Shown here one piece after another: positions 31,941 to 45,500 of a stretch of 64,000 nucleotides of DNA. The stretch lies in contig NC_065424.1 in the NCBI RefSeq assembly GCF_024362695.1, positions 6,140,786 through 6,204,785 of the forward strand. The letters run 5' to 3'. The notes under the pieces were generated by a model that was given only the letters and a program-made list of their open reading frames with translations, did not search any database and had not been told where the DNA came from. How positions within the stretch are numbered: position 1 is the first letter of the stretch; the number at the start of each line of letters is the position of its first letter. The stretch is from Pectinophora gossypiella (taxonomy: Eukaryota; Arthropoda; Insecta; Lepidoptera; Gelechiidae). The position numbers and the translations under genes are program-made.

Positions 31941-33226
31941 GACATTACAGGTTTTTAGGCGGGAATCTGCGCATTTTCACAATTTTTGAACGAATTCGAT
32001 AATCGGATACAAACAAGAAATGTTTTGATTAGGGACCTTTCAGACTACGATCCTCAAAAGCAATATAGATGCCCTCTGTAAAGATTTTCCTTCGTTTAAT
32101 CGTCTAATTGCATGGATAGAAGACATTATGCATCTTTTATCTTTATTTTGGCGTATAAATGATGACTCTGTTTATTATACCCAGGCACAATAAAATTACA
32201 TCTTCCACCAACCTTCTACCCATTATTATTCTCATCAAAATAAAGAGAAGCAATATAGTTAGCAACATAATTCTATACATATTATGATCCAAATATCAAG
32301 CAACAACTATTTTTTATATGCTTTTCCCGTTACATTGTAGTTTTAATTAATTGTGTTACGGACAGCAAACAACTGGAACTGTCTGACATCGGTCGTCTGA
32401 ATTTGAGAGCCTTTAATACTAAAGTGAATACGCCTTTGCGAGGTAAGCGTGATCCACCCTAGACCCTATCGTCACTTACTATCAGATGATATTGTGGCCA
32501 AACGAGAGCCTATCAATCAAGCAATCAAACATTAATTCTTCTTTTTTCAATAATTATTCACAAAACATATACACAGGATATATAAATACGAATAAAAATG
32601 AACACAACAGGCAATATATATTTTTTTATGTACCCGAGCCATTGCTCGTTCGTTTTTTTCTTTTTTTTTCTTTGTCTGGCGTCATGCGACTTGCATATTT
32701 GCCAATAAAATGCTCGTTCGTTTTCCTCATTACAAAATAGTTAATTATAACGAGGAACGTAGTCTGGAAAGTCCATATTGACAAGCGATAAAATAATCGA
32801 GACATGTATCCGAATTTGTAAGGCAGTATGAACGTTATTTTTTGCCTTACATTATTGAATTATAAGTAAAAAATATGGTCTACTGAGGAACTTTTAAATC
32901 AATTTACTATTATTGTCGAAAACTATCTAGTAAACATACAGCTAAATATAAAATAACAAATAAAATTCGATATTTCCTTTTGATATTTTACCTTTAATCT
33001 ATAAATTCCATTTATGAATTCGCATAATGACGCAAAATCTAGAACTTATTTTGCAAAGATGGCGCCCTCTATTAGTTGAACTGTCAACTTTACGCGTGTC
33101 GTCCATGTTACGAATGTGGTGTGACTTATTTTTGTTTTGTGATAATTTTCAATGTAATTTTATAAATATAAATGTGAAATGCTACAGTATGTGTCATCCC
33201 ATATAGTGGAACCTTGCTCCGGCTGA
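31941..33226. promoter_or_regulatory. Divergent LIG1-TENT4 intergenic region
   Basis: The start codons of LIG1 (31427, minus) and TENT4 (33227, plus) face away from each other, so this stretch should hold the TENT4 promoter and 5' UTR and perhaps shared elements. I see no TATA box that I would call. The sequence is AT-rich, with ggcgccctctatt at about 33061. Confidence 0.4.
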
Positions 33227-33564
33227 ATGGATCCCGCCGTCGCGTGGTATCAGCCCGAGCAGGAAGGACCAGCGAAGCGCCTGTGGCTTCGTATTTGGGA
33301 AACTCAAAGTGAAATAGAAAGAATGAACTTAAAAAATTTAGAAAACGCTAACCCAAATGCGAATAAAGCGCAAGACTTTATACCTATAAACGATGTGAAT
33401 GGTGAAAATAGGAATAATAACTACTTCAACCCCGCGCGTAGGAAAATGAACGATAACCGTGCGTCGACTTTTAACCTGAACAAGAATCACGATGCGCTTA
33501 TAGGTGAATACGGAGGGTGTCCGTGGAGAGTGCCCAACTATGCTTACAAGCCTGGGATCTTGGG
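33227..33564 (+). CDS. TENT4: TENT4 exon 1
   Basis: Starts MDPAVAWYQPEQEGPAKRLW, Asn-rich in the middle, ending CPWRVPNYAYKPGILG, which corresponds to the conserved WKPxxYxPGVVGLHEEI junction. Donor gtaagt, phase 2. Confidence 0.88.
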
Positions 33565-36500
33565 GTAAGTTGGAATTCTTTATTTTGTGCAGTTGTGGAG
33601 CGCGCTACGTCGCTGTCTCAACGTGCTTGGCGCGTTGGTCGAGGCTAGGACATCAGTGCACGGGCTAAAATAAGCACTGGATGTCGGGGGAGAGACTTGC
33701 TCGTCATTAGACAGCACACTGTGTCACTACACACGAAATTCCGTCCTGTACTTGTCATATTCTACTAGTCGTTAGACATAACCAAACTCGGCGAAAAACG
33801 GGTTACCCTCCGTCCCCTGTCTTATCTTTAGGTTTTTAATTACAAATACATGTTTAAAAACGCTAAACAAAGTGAGTTTACGTAATTTTTTGTTTACTTG
33901 CGAAAGTTTTTTAGAAGTGTATAGGTTATGTGACCCAATTTTGTCTATCAAACATTAACTTCCACCTCTGATAAGAATTTATTACACCATTGTCAACATG
34001 AATTCTTAAAAACATACCACAATACATAACATTCGGTTATTTCGCTAAAAAGTCAGTTTTATGTAGGTATTGCTGCATTTATTTTATATTAGGTTTCCAC
34101 AAATATGTAAAACATGAATGTTAGATATATACATACTTAAATTCACAGTGGATGGGCAGAGCCACTAGTAGGTACTTAAAAACAACTTGCAGCCACTGTT
34201 GACACACAACTCCTCAAAAAAGAACGTCAGAAAATTAGGTACCTACAAATTAACAATTCAATTCTTTCTTAATACCTACCTACATGTTTTTTAATTCCAT
34301 ACAGGGTTTTAGTGACATTGTAACGAAAACTTTGATAGGTGATTCAGACTAGCAGTTATCAACTCAGAATCATGGTCGGAATCATCCCCCACAGTATTTG
34401 CTACAGTGTCACTAACACCCATATGTACTTGTACAGGGTGTAAGTGACATCGTAACAAATACTGAGGGGGATGATTAAGCTCATTATTCTGAGTTATAGG
34501 CCACATTGTTTCTTTAATAAACATAAAATATAAAAAAATAAGCCACTTTTAAATTTCTGCCTAACTGGAAAAAGTTATTAACATAACATTAATAGTCTAT
34601 AATGCAACACTGCCCAGCAGTGCCACAAGCTTCCCTCAATCAACCAGAAAAGCCAAAATTATAATGGGACGTATATAGGCTGTTTATGTATGTATGTAGA
34701 TAAAAAATATTTCATTGTCTTCTTCTATCGTGTGGGTTGTTAGGTGGATTACTAACCTCATTTCATTTGTTTTTAATATTAAAGTTACGATTACAGTTTA
34801 TTAGCAAGAGATGAAACTGGTTTAGGTAGGTATGTTTCACTGTTTATATTATGTTGCCATGCAATTAGTAAACATATTTTGAAACTGGGTTTTCTCAGTA
34901 GGTATTTATGAATTCCTAAAACTTGAGGAAGTTACTTTGAAATCAGAATCATTTATTCGACGTAATTATCATAGATAACTTGTTAGAGGTCAATTTATAT
35001 TTTTTTTAATCTACGTTATTACGCTAGGTGTTATGGCTGCGAAGAAGAAATGACAAGAAACTGCAACACATCTTTTAAATCATTGTAGATATACACTACA
35101 AGTTATTTAATAAATAGAGAAACACATTTAATTAATTAATGATTATCATTTAGGTAATCATTAATCTTATAATAAGCTTTTTGTTGACTGAGATATGTTA
35201 ATAACTTGACATTATTAAAATTTATTTCATTTTTATTATTAAACCTGGGCTGTCTGTCCGTCCGTCTTCAATTTAAAGGGCGGTTAGCCTGACCCACGTC
35301 GGATCCGCGCGAGTTTAGCCTTCTAAGGTCCTGTTTGACCAATTGCTTAATAAACTGTTTGACAAATTTTATGTTTTTATTTTTTGTTTTAGATCTTCTT
35401 GCCTTGTTTATTATTAATGCAATAAAGAGATCTTCTTCTTTGCGAGTCGATGGCGATCAATACTAAATTTTTGCTGACCAATAAAAATAAACAGAATGTA
35501 AATCCACCACAGGCTTCATCAGTACCAACATTCATATTAAAAAAAAGGGGAAAGCACATTGAAATCATAAATGTCATGTTATTTTATGTACTTACCTACC
35601 TATTTCTAAGTTTTATTTTGCAATAGTTTTATTTTTTTCATACCATTTAAACATTATTTAAAGAAACTTTACATGATCTATGTTTTTTCTTTTTTAAATT
35701 TTATTTTCAATTATTGTTCTTTTTAATTTGTTAACTTTAGTTTCTACTTTTTATTGTCAGTGTTGTGTGCGTCTATAATTGGCAGGCATACCGGAACTTT
35801 TCCTATGTGTATTTTATTTTGTGTGTTTGTGTATGTACTGCTGTTAATGCACCATAATAAATAAATAATAAACAGTTTAATACCGTTTCTGCTAGGTAAC
35901 TATTGGATAAACTTTCAGACACAATAAATAAAATCCGTTGACTCGGGTCTCAAGTGCGGTATGAGGTGGCGCGCGAGGGGCTGCGCGTAACCATGACAAC
36001 GCAGGGACGCTGACGACCGCCATTTTTAGTCAGCCATTTTATTTCATTGTACCAGCTACAAAATGGACCCTTAGCATTTATTTATCAGTAACAAGCCAAA
36101 GCTCCTACGGTTGTTGACACAGTCTGGACTGCAGCCAGCAGCCCACACGTTGGTTAGAATAGAAGCCCAAATTAGTTTACTGGCCCATATTCATGCTAAG
36201 CCAATGAGTGCTTCGATTGATTGGGTGAATGTTACCAATAACATAATAATATATAACACATGTACATACGGGTCTTAAGGAAGCGAAAGAATTGGCCTTT
36301 GATAGACAAGAATGGAGAATGAAAACCTAAAAATTTTACGAATTGGTCTTGTCGAATGTGGCGTCCAATATGGAATAAATGTTTTTTTTTCTTTCTTTCT
36401 TTCAAAATGTCCACCGGTCGCAAATAGTCCAATTCGCAGAATGTCCAATTCGCAGAATGTCCAATTCGCAAAATGTCCATTTCGCATTATGCCCATTTCG

Positions 36501-39500
36501 CAGAATGTCCAATTGTCATCGTCACGTGATCTAACTAGTTGACGACCCAGTTACCCTAGTTGGTTAGCTGCCCTACCCTGGGTCGCAGGTATTATTTAAA
36601 AGTTTTTTCTCGAAGTCTAGAAAATATCTAGCAGTTGCTCTTGCGCCCGCGGCATGGTTCCGCTTCGCACACGGCATGAATTAGGGTTTCAACCAATGAG
36701 GATAAAAACTGCCTATTTCACTTATTAGGTGAGGCTACTGTTGAGTTTTCTTAAATTTTGACAGTTCCCCATACCATTTAAGTAAACAAACATTGTTTTG
36801 GTTATATTTTTACACTATAACCCTTTTCGTTTAACTGCAAAATAATAGTGTTATATTTATTCCCTAAAAATTGGAAAGAAGAAAACTTAGAAAAACTTGA
36901 ACTCAATGATAACTGCCTTTTTCAACTGCTTTTCTTTTTCGTAAGTCATCCTTCAGACGGGATACACTCCACGTTGCTTCACATTTTATAGCAGTTTTCA
37001 CGAATTTTAGCTGGACAGTATGGAGAACAAAAGCGACTGCCTGGTGGTTGACCTTGTCAACCCGCGAAGGGAAAACCATCCCAATACAGGTTAGGTTACA
37101 CACCTCCGAAAATGCATTTCTCGGAAATGCGATAAGTATTAAATCTTTCAATCATGATTTAGGATTTAAAAAAAACGATCTTATTATTTGTACTGTTATC
37201 GTTATTTGTAAGGTAAATAGTTCACGAAACTGCAAACTATAAACACAAAAGTTGAAGGTCCTGTTGCCAATCAAAGTGAACTTTAAACAATGACACATCG
37301 GCATAGATTTATGGTAGTAACACTAGTGCTATGTTTCTAAACACACTAACCTACCTCATTAGAGCATAAAAGATGATTCGATGTGTTGTTACAATGATGA
37401 CAGTAGCATACTTCTAAATTCGCGCATAGAACTAAAATTAGACTGGATACTCTCACACCGAAGCGTAACGCGTAAAAAACTGTAAATAAAAGGTTGAATG
37501 ATTGTCGCGCGTGCTGTTTGCGCTTTGGATAAATTAACATAAGGCGTGTGACGTAAAATTGAAGTCAATAAAATACATAGTAGGTAGGTACTATTAAACA
37601 GAACGACCAGGGGGGTTAAAATGGCCACATCGAAGCAATTCCTCTAAGAAAGCAATATTGCTATTTGACATTTGTTTGCATTGCGCACTTACTTTTATAT
37701 GCGCAAATGACAAATTGCATTATTGCTTTCTTAGGTGAATTGCTTCGATGTGGCCATTTTAACCCCCCAGTTCAGTACAATTAGTGACTATATTTTAATA
37801 AGATAACATTTTACAATCGTCTCAATGCGCGCTGAGAATTAGATCTGTCAAAGTACGTAAGCTAGCGTTGTGACGTTTATGAGCATAGTGATGTATCAGT
37901 CGATTCTTTTCTATCTAACAGTACGTAAGCAAAATCGTGATAGATTTAATAATATCACAAAATTATAACAACACAGTTCGCTCGACAAAGACGGCAATAC
38001 GGCTCACCGCCTATCATGTTGGTCTAACAGAAAGAGGTGTACTTAATTCATCTTGCGACGGACTCTCTTGACTACCCTAATTGGGATACAGTTGTGAGCT
38101 TATGTTGCCACAACGATTGAATAAATGATTATATTCTCCAACTAGTAAATTCTATAAACTATTTACAGCACCAACAGAAACTTTTACGTCCGATCACTTC
38201 GATTGTCCAGACAAGACTGCCTTGAAGGCAGTGCCTTCAGAGTGCTCGCGCCCTGCCAAGTTCTCCCTCTACCGTATAGTGTTGCCAGTAAAAAGGCTAA
38301 TAGTTTCCCTCTCTTTCTCTCTCTTTGTCGGTGAAGTAATCGCCATTCGTCTTCTTCCCGCCAAATCCTTCACCTCCTGATACGACACGACCTGCACCTT
38401 CTCTTTCCTACTATTATTATGAAAATAAATAAAACCTTACAATTATACTTTATTATATGCATATCACGCGACACGATATATAAACTAGCCCAATACCAGC
38501 AAATCATTTAGCTCGTCTATCCCACCGCGCAATACGCCGGTTAGTATGCTGTGGCCGGTTTTGTTAGCTACGCGATATGCGTGCTCCGTTTTGCGGATAC
38601 TGTTCTCTTTTTACTATGGCTACACGGAATGAATGTAAATCGCGCGAATTCGGCCGCTCGTGACCTTGTGTGTGGCAGTCACTGCCCTCTCGCAGGCGAT
38701 TATGTCATCCAACACAAGTGACTACATGAGCCGTATTTTTCAATCGTTCGTTTTCGATTCGCATTCGAAGAATATACCCATTTCACTTAGCACATCGGGG
38801 GGTTTAAAAGATCATCGAAGCAATTCGTCTAATAAAGCAATTTTGCTATTGGACATTTGATTGCGCACTTACGGACCCGGCTACTGGTTACTTAAGCACG
38901 TAGTTGTTACATAGCCATGACAGGGACTTTTGCCGGCTCAATAATAACCCTGATAGCAGGGTTGATAAAGTCGATTATTGGTCTTACAATCCACACTAGA
39001 GAAGAAGACATACATACATAAACTTATGCCTATTTCATACACGCTTGGCGGTTCAGAGTAGATCGTACTGAACCTTTTCTAAGGGACATCTCCAATTTGG
39101 TCAATGTACGTCCTTCTAGGTCTTCCTCTGCCAGCGCTACCAAACCTTCGCCTTATATACCTACCGCCTACGTAAGACTTGCTTCCTTTATGCTTTTTAA
39201 GTTTACGGGGATATAGAAATATCTCTTATAATATTCTCATCACGTAAAAAGATACCTATACAGAATAAGGTTTTATCACTAGCACACCCCAGACACACAA
39301 TATAGCTTTTTTTAGATGAATTGCTTCGTTGTGGCCTTTTTAAACCCCCAGAACTTGTCATTTGCAAGATGAGACAGGTAACATATGTATATTTTCGCAC
39401 GTGAGTTGAGGACGAACTATTAATAAATACGAGGCCTGATAGCGTATCTGGTGTTTTTCAAACTGATATCGTTTCGCGCCTAAATACTTTTATTGCATGT

Positions 39501-42500
39501 TATTTTATTATATATACAATTGGGTCGTGTACGGTCACGAGCATTAATATGGTACCATGTTACTTTGGTATCATGTCACATTAACTTTTTTGACAAATTG
39601 AACTGTAAGTCTCACTAAATATCAAATATGTTAGTGCGACAGAGTCCTAAAGTGGGTATATTATATTGCTCATGACTGTACTAGGTTCAAAATACATACA
39701 TAACGAAAAACATTTTCTTTTTTCTATTTAACTAATTTATGAATTTAATCAAGAAGAACGTAATAATAAGTCCGACATTTTATCAAGTTTTTCTATGACG
39801 TCCCAGTGTGCTTTTTCAAATTCCATAGTAATTTCGTGTTTTGACGTTTAGTAAAAAGTAACTGATTTGACTAGTTGGAAACTAGCTTGTTTTTTGTTTT
39901 TCTTTTTCTGACGTGATTGAATTTTGTCACTAATGGCATTCGCTACTTGGTCGGACATATGGGGAGCGTAGCTTCATAATGCACCCGGTAGTTTGATGTG
40001 AAATAGGTAATTAGTAAGAAAATTGTAAATAAGTAACCGGGGCCAACGGCTGTGCCTTCCGAAGTACGGATCAGCTTACTTTCGGACAACCGCGTGGTCA
40101 GCCTGTGTTCTAACCAAACTAGGGATCAGAAAGTGATTGTTGTGATATGTCTCCTTCGGAATTCGAACCCGGAACGTTGGGCTGAGGCCAACGCTTATCC
40201 ACTGGACCACGGAGGCCGTTATTTATAAACCCGAATTTATCGATTAAATTTTTTATCAAAAATTTGTACAAACACAAAAAACAATTTTTGTTTGTTACGG
40301 GTGTAAATTTATGTATGTATCAAATGAAAAATACCGATGATATTTGCATGCTATTGTTAATAGCTGACTAGGAGGAACTAATTTTAATGACGACCAACAT
40401 TGTAATGTACCCTTCTCAATGGCAAATAAATGATTATAATTATGATGCAAATGAAATAAATAAAAAATAAAATAAAGTTTTATTGCAGGCCCATATTAAA
40501 TCTTACGTCTAAACTTATCTTCTTTTTACCTACCTAGTATAATAATAATTACTAACATAGTTTAACACTCTATGGACTTAAGTTGTCTGAAAATAAATAT
40601 TTTTATTTTATTTATTTAATATAAAACACAAAAGTGAAATACATAAATAGCTAAAGACATTTTATAGACCATCTCTAACACAAATTCGATCCGAGAAGCA
40701 ATAAGAAAGAAACTATTTTCTAAACTACAACATGAAAGGCAAAAACCGAGACAAAAATGTGTTAGTAAAACCAATAAAACCGTTCTGCTTGCGCTCGCGC
40801 AGCTGGAAACGAGGTCGCCGCGTCTACCGCTAAAATTTAGATTTCACTGCTCTGGTAAAAACTGGACACATACATACATCAACTCAACCTCCTACCGGGT
40901 CTGCATGACATCCGCGCCGCGCGCGGCGCGAATTATATTGAGCGCTTCGACCAATAAACGATACGAATGCTATCTACGTAGATGGACGTCAAACGGCTAT
41001 TGGTCGAAGGCCTCGATATGATTCGCGCCGCGCGCGGCGCAGTTACCGTGCAGGGCCTACTGGTCGCTATAAGGTGTAGGTAAAACATATCGTAACTTAA
41101 CCTCACGACTACATCCCAATTGGGGTGGTCAGAGGTACATCCATCGCAAGATGAACTAAGCACTCACACATTTTTTTTTCTCGAGGGGAAATGCCTACCC
41201 CATACCCTCCCACCGCGGGGGCAGCGAGAGGGTTATGTCGGGCTCACACCGACTAAAACCCCCCGGTGTTCGTATCACCGCCGTTATGCCAAGCTACGGG
41301 GACGCTTTCGCATTCTTCCACGGAAGCACCCACACCTCACCGAACTTTCTGTGACCAACGCGATAGGCGCTGTACCGTATCGCCGTCTATAAGTGTCGAT
41401 CTAACTGTGTTAGTGAAAACTGCACTTAAAATAAATGAATAACTCGTTACCCCCAGCAATGGAAAATCAACTCTAAACTTTTGCTCAGAATTAATATTAA
41501 CTCAGAATCGTTAGCCGAATCATCCCCCTCAGTATTCGTTACGATGTCACTTACACCCTGTACAAGTACTAACAGGTAGCCGTATGGTCTGTACTTGGAT
41601 AAGTATGTATGGGTGTTAGTGACATCGTAACAAAAACTTTAGGGGATGATTCAGCATGATTCTGAGTTGATATCAAATGGAATTTCCTGTCAAAAAAATA
41701 ATTTTCAGTTTCGTATATTTGCGTCGGAAATTCCACTTGATATCAACTCGGAATCATGGTCAAAGTTTTCGTTACGATGTCACTAACACCCTGTATATAA
41801 AGGCGCTTTATAATTAATTTCACTATAAGTCGACGATATGGACATTATGAACCATACAACTCAAACACTATAGCGAGCTGGTACTTAGCTCGACACGTGG
41901 TGAAAGGCACACGCTAAGGCCGCCGCGTGCGCAGATCGAGACTAAGAGTAGACAAACTACCTTCAAAGGACGTTGGTTGACCTAGAGATCTTTTTTATCC
42001 TTTTAATTATCTCTCTCTTTTTTTTATAACTATCCAGTCTCATAAATTCATTAAGATAAATACTTATTCGTGGTTTCTTTATGTTGTGGCAGAATGTCAG
42101 TGAGGCGTGGGTACTTAGTTCATCTTACAATACAATACAATACAATACAATACAAATACACTTTATTGCATTAAAATAAAAAGAAATAAATACAAAAAGT
42201 CTCTTAATTAAGTACATGGCAAATGGCGGCCTTATCGCTTAAAGCGATTTCTTCCAGACAACCATAAGGATCTTGTGATGGATGTCCTCTGACTACCCCA
42301 TTGGGATAGGTACGGGTAATCAATAGGCATACAATTTATGAAAATGAAACACACAGATATCTTAAATAACATAGGTAAAAAAAATATAATAAGGTAATCT
42401 TCTATCGTGTGGGTTGTGGGGTGGATGACCAACCTCATCAACCCTGGTGTCAGGGTTATTATTGAACCGCCAAAGGCCCCTGACGTGACTCATGTAACGA

Positions 42501-45500
42501 CTACGTACTTACATCAGTAAGTAGTAACCGGGACCAACGGCTTAACTCCTATAAGGTAATATAATAACCCGAAGAAATAAAGCACACTTCAAACGGATTG
42601 CATACCAGCGGGATGCCCATTTGAATCGCCCGGGTTATCATTTCAGACAGAGATAATCTAAATTAAACAGTATTGTGTTTTTTATAATCAACCACACCTT
42701 TGTCAGCTTTTTATACTTAGGTTTTAAAAAAAGCCTTCCGTATTTGACAACCGGTAGAATGTATGCAGCTGACATTTATCAACTAAAAAAATAAATATCT
42801 GATTAAAAGCACGTGGCGAAAGGCACGTGACTCAAACTACCGTTCTAGACAGGCTGCGCATACGCAAACACCGCTACGGTTTTATTCAACCAGTGTTTGG
42901 AGGCTGCAAAACGTACAATGTATTCGCTCGAGAATTTATAGATATATGATTAATACACACATACATATGGTCACGCCTATGTGATGTTGGTGAAGAGGCA
43001 AACAAAAAGCACGGGTTGTGAGTTTGTAGGGGGAAATCTCTGGAGCCACTTGTTACGGACAAGCGCCATCTAGCGCATATTTTAGGAACCAATTCCCTTC
43101 GTTCGTTCGAAGGTATTTGAAAATGTAAAGTAGTAACAAGAAAACCTAACAGATGTCGCTATTAATCAACGCAGTCATGACGAAACACGGCCTTTTATTC
43201 TACACTAGGTCTTCACTACTGCACCTATTTTGAAAATTATTTCATAAGGAGATATCTACATTATTCCTGTGTGCTATAAAGTACACATACAACACGTTCA
43301 GCTGCTTGTCTTCCCGGGCATGTCGTAAAAACCGACAGAGGGATTGTGTCCTCTAACATGATGGACTAATGTTATGGGCGATAGGCTGATCCCTTATCAC
43401 CATAAGGTTCATCATATCCAGCTTACGACACCGTATCAACAGTGGCTGCAAGTTGTCTTTGATTGCTTGTGGCTCTGCCCACCCCATTAGGGATTACGGG
43501 CGTGAGTTTATGTATGTATGTATGTATGCTATAAAGTATATTTTAGTCGCGGGCGGCCAGCTTCTTCTAAGCGCATTACGAACCTCAGCAACCCTGCGGG
43601 CTTAGCACCGTAAGCGCGCGATTCTTTCTCGCCTCGACATACGTCACCCGTCACTCTCTCACAGTACTGCATAGAAAGAGACAGACGATCTCTGTCGCGG
43701 CGAGAAAGAGTCGCGTGCTTACGGTGCTAGGCCCGCTGGTCAGGGTTATTATTGACAGCTAGTACTGTATAGAATAGGCTAGTTTCCAACTAGTCAAATC
43801 AGTTACTTTTTACTAAACGTCAAAACAAGAAATGACTATGGAATTTGTGTGAAAAAGCACACTGTGACGTCATAGAAAACGTGATAAAATGTCGTTACGT
43901 TTATATTATTAGGTACGTTTTCTTGATTAAAATATATAAATAAGTTAAATAGAAAAATAAAATGTTATTCGTCTGTTTTAAATCTTTCTTTATTTAATAA
44001 TCAGAATTTCATAATTTATCTTGAACTTAGTACATGACCCAATTACTCGAAGTGCAGCATAGAAATAATTTTACGCATTTATCTAACCATCTAGCGAAAT
44101 CCCGTGTTCACAGCGTCCGCTTACCTAACCTGAAGATTTGACAGGTCAGGGTTTTTACAGACTGTATGCACTACCGTGAGGAGCTCGGTGGCGCAGCGGT
44201 AAACGCGCTCGGTCTGCGATTGTTGAAGTAAAGCAACTTTCGCAAAGGCCGGTCATAGGATGGGTGACCACAAAAAAAAAAAAGTTTTCATCTCGAGCTC
44301 CTCCGTGCTTCGGAAGGCACGTTAAGCCGTTGGTCCCGGCTGCATTAGCAGTCGTTAATAACCATCAATCCGCACTGGGCCCGCGTGATGGTTTAAGGCC
44401 CGAGCTCCCTATCCATCCATAGGGAAGGCCCGTGCTCCAGCAGTGGGGACGTTAATGGGCTGATGATGATGATGCACTACCAACCCAATAACCCAATACG
44501 TGTTAGGATTGCTAAGTCACATACTGCCGAAACGTATTTCTCCAAAACTTCACAAATTTTATAATACAAAATCCAACCCGGTATCAGAACTCTTCAAGTC
44601 TCATTCGGCTAGGCGTCTTCCTACAATGTTCGCAGTAGGTATTGGTCGTACCATCCTCGGGAAGCACTCACCTATTGCCCGGGCTACTCGCGCGATTAAC
44701 GAAATAGCTCAAGAAAACCCGGATACAGATTTATATACATGTTCGTTGGCGGAATTCACTAATATCAGTCTAAAGTTTTTTAGTAAATAGTTTGCATACA
44801 TTGTCGATTTGGTTTATCTGTAATGACTATGTATAATGTGAAATAAATAAATAATAAATAAGTTTCATTTTAATGCAGTATTATGTCATTGCGCGACTGC
44901 CTTGAAAATGACGCGTGAGGAATTTACTCCAACTAACATTTGAGCAAGGTTATTGGGTGGGTAGGTGTAATTTATAGGTTAATAATGCGTGTTAAACTAG
45001 TTTTTTTTTTGGTTTGTATAGCACTCATCTGTGTTTAGGGAAATTCACAAAGAGAAAATTAAATCGAAAAAATGAGTCGCACGGGACTTGAACCTTAGAC
45101 AACTTGACAAGAGCTGTGGGTTTAGAATTTTTTTCGTTTTAATTTTCTGTTAAACAAGGCTATCTGAAATTTATTTTCGATATGGACAGATTATTATTAA
45201 AGATTATGGTTTTATTATTGGAAGGTTTAGTACTACTCTGAACCTGATTGATGCATGTGGATGAATCTAGAAGCAAGATTACCTCGGTGGGAAATAGGCG
45301 TGAGTGCGTGAGTTTATGTAGGTATGCAAGTATAATATAACATACATACATAAGCAGCTTACACACGTCCCACAGCTGGGCACAGGCTTCCCCTCCAATC
45401 AACCGGATCAGAATTTGCCTTTCAACTGCTTTAAGACAGTAGTTAAACAAAAACTTTACAAAAAAGGTCATTATAAAGTTAGTGATTATTTAGAAGATAT

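Noticed and set aside
41120..41392. 90-codon plus-strand open frame with RYAKLRGRFRIL
   Set aside because: Possibly a LINE remnant, but no motif strong enough to call; adjacent sequence is a LINE-like tail.
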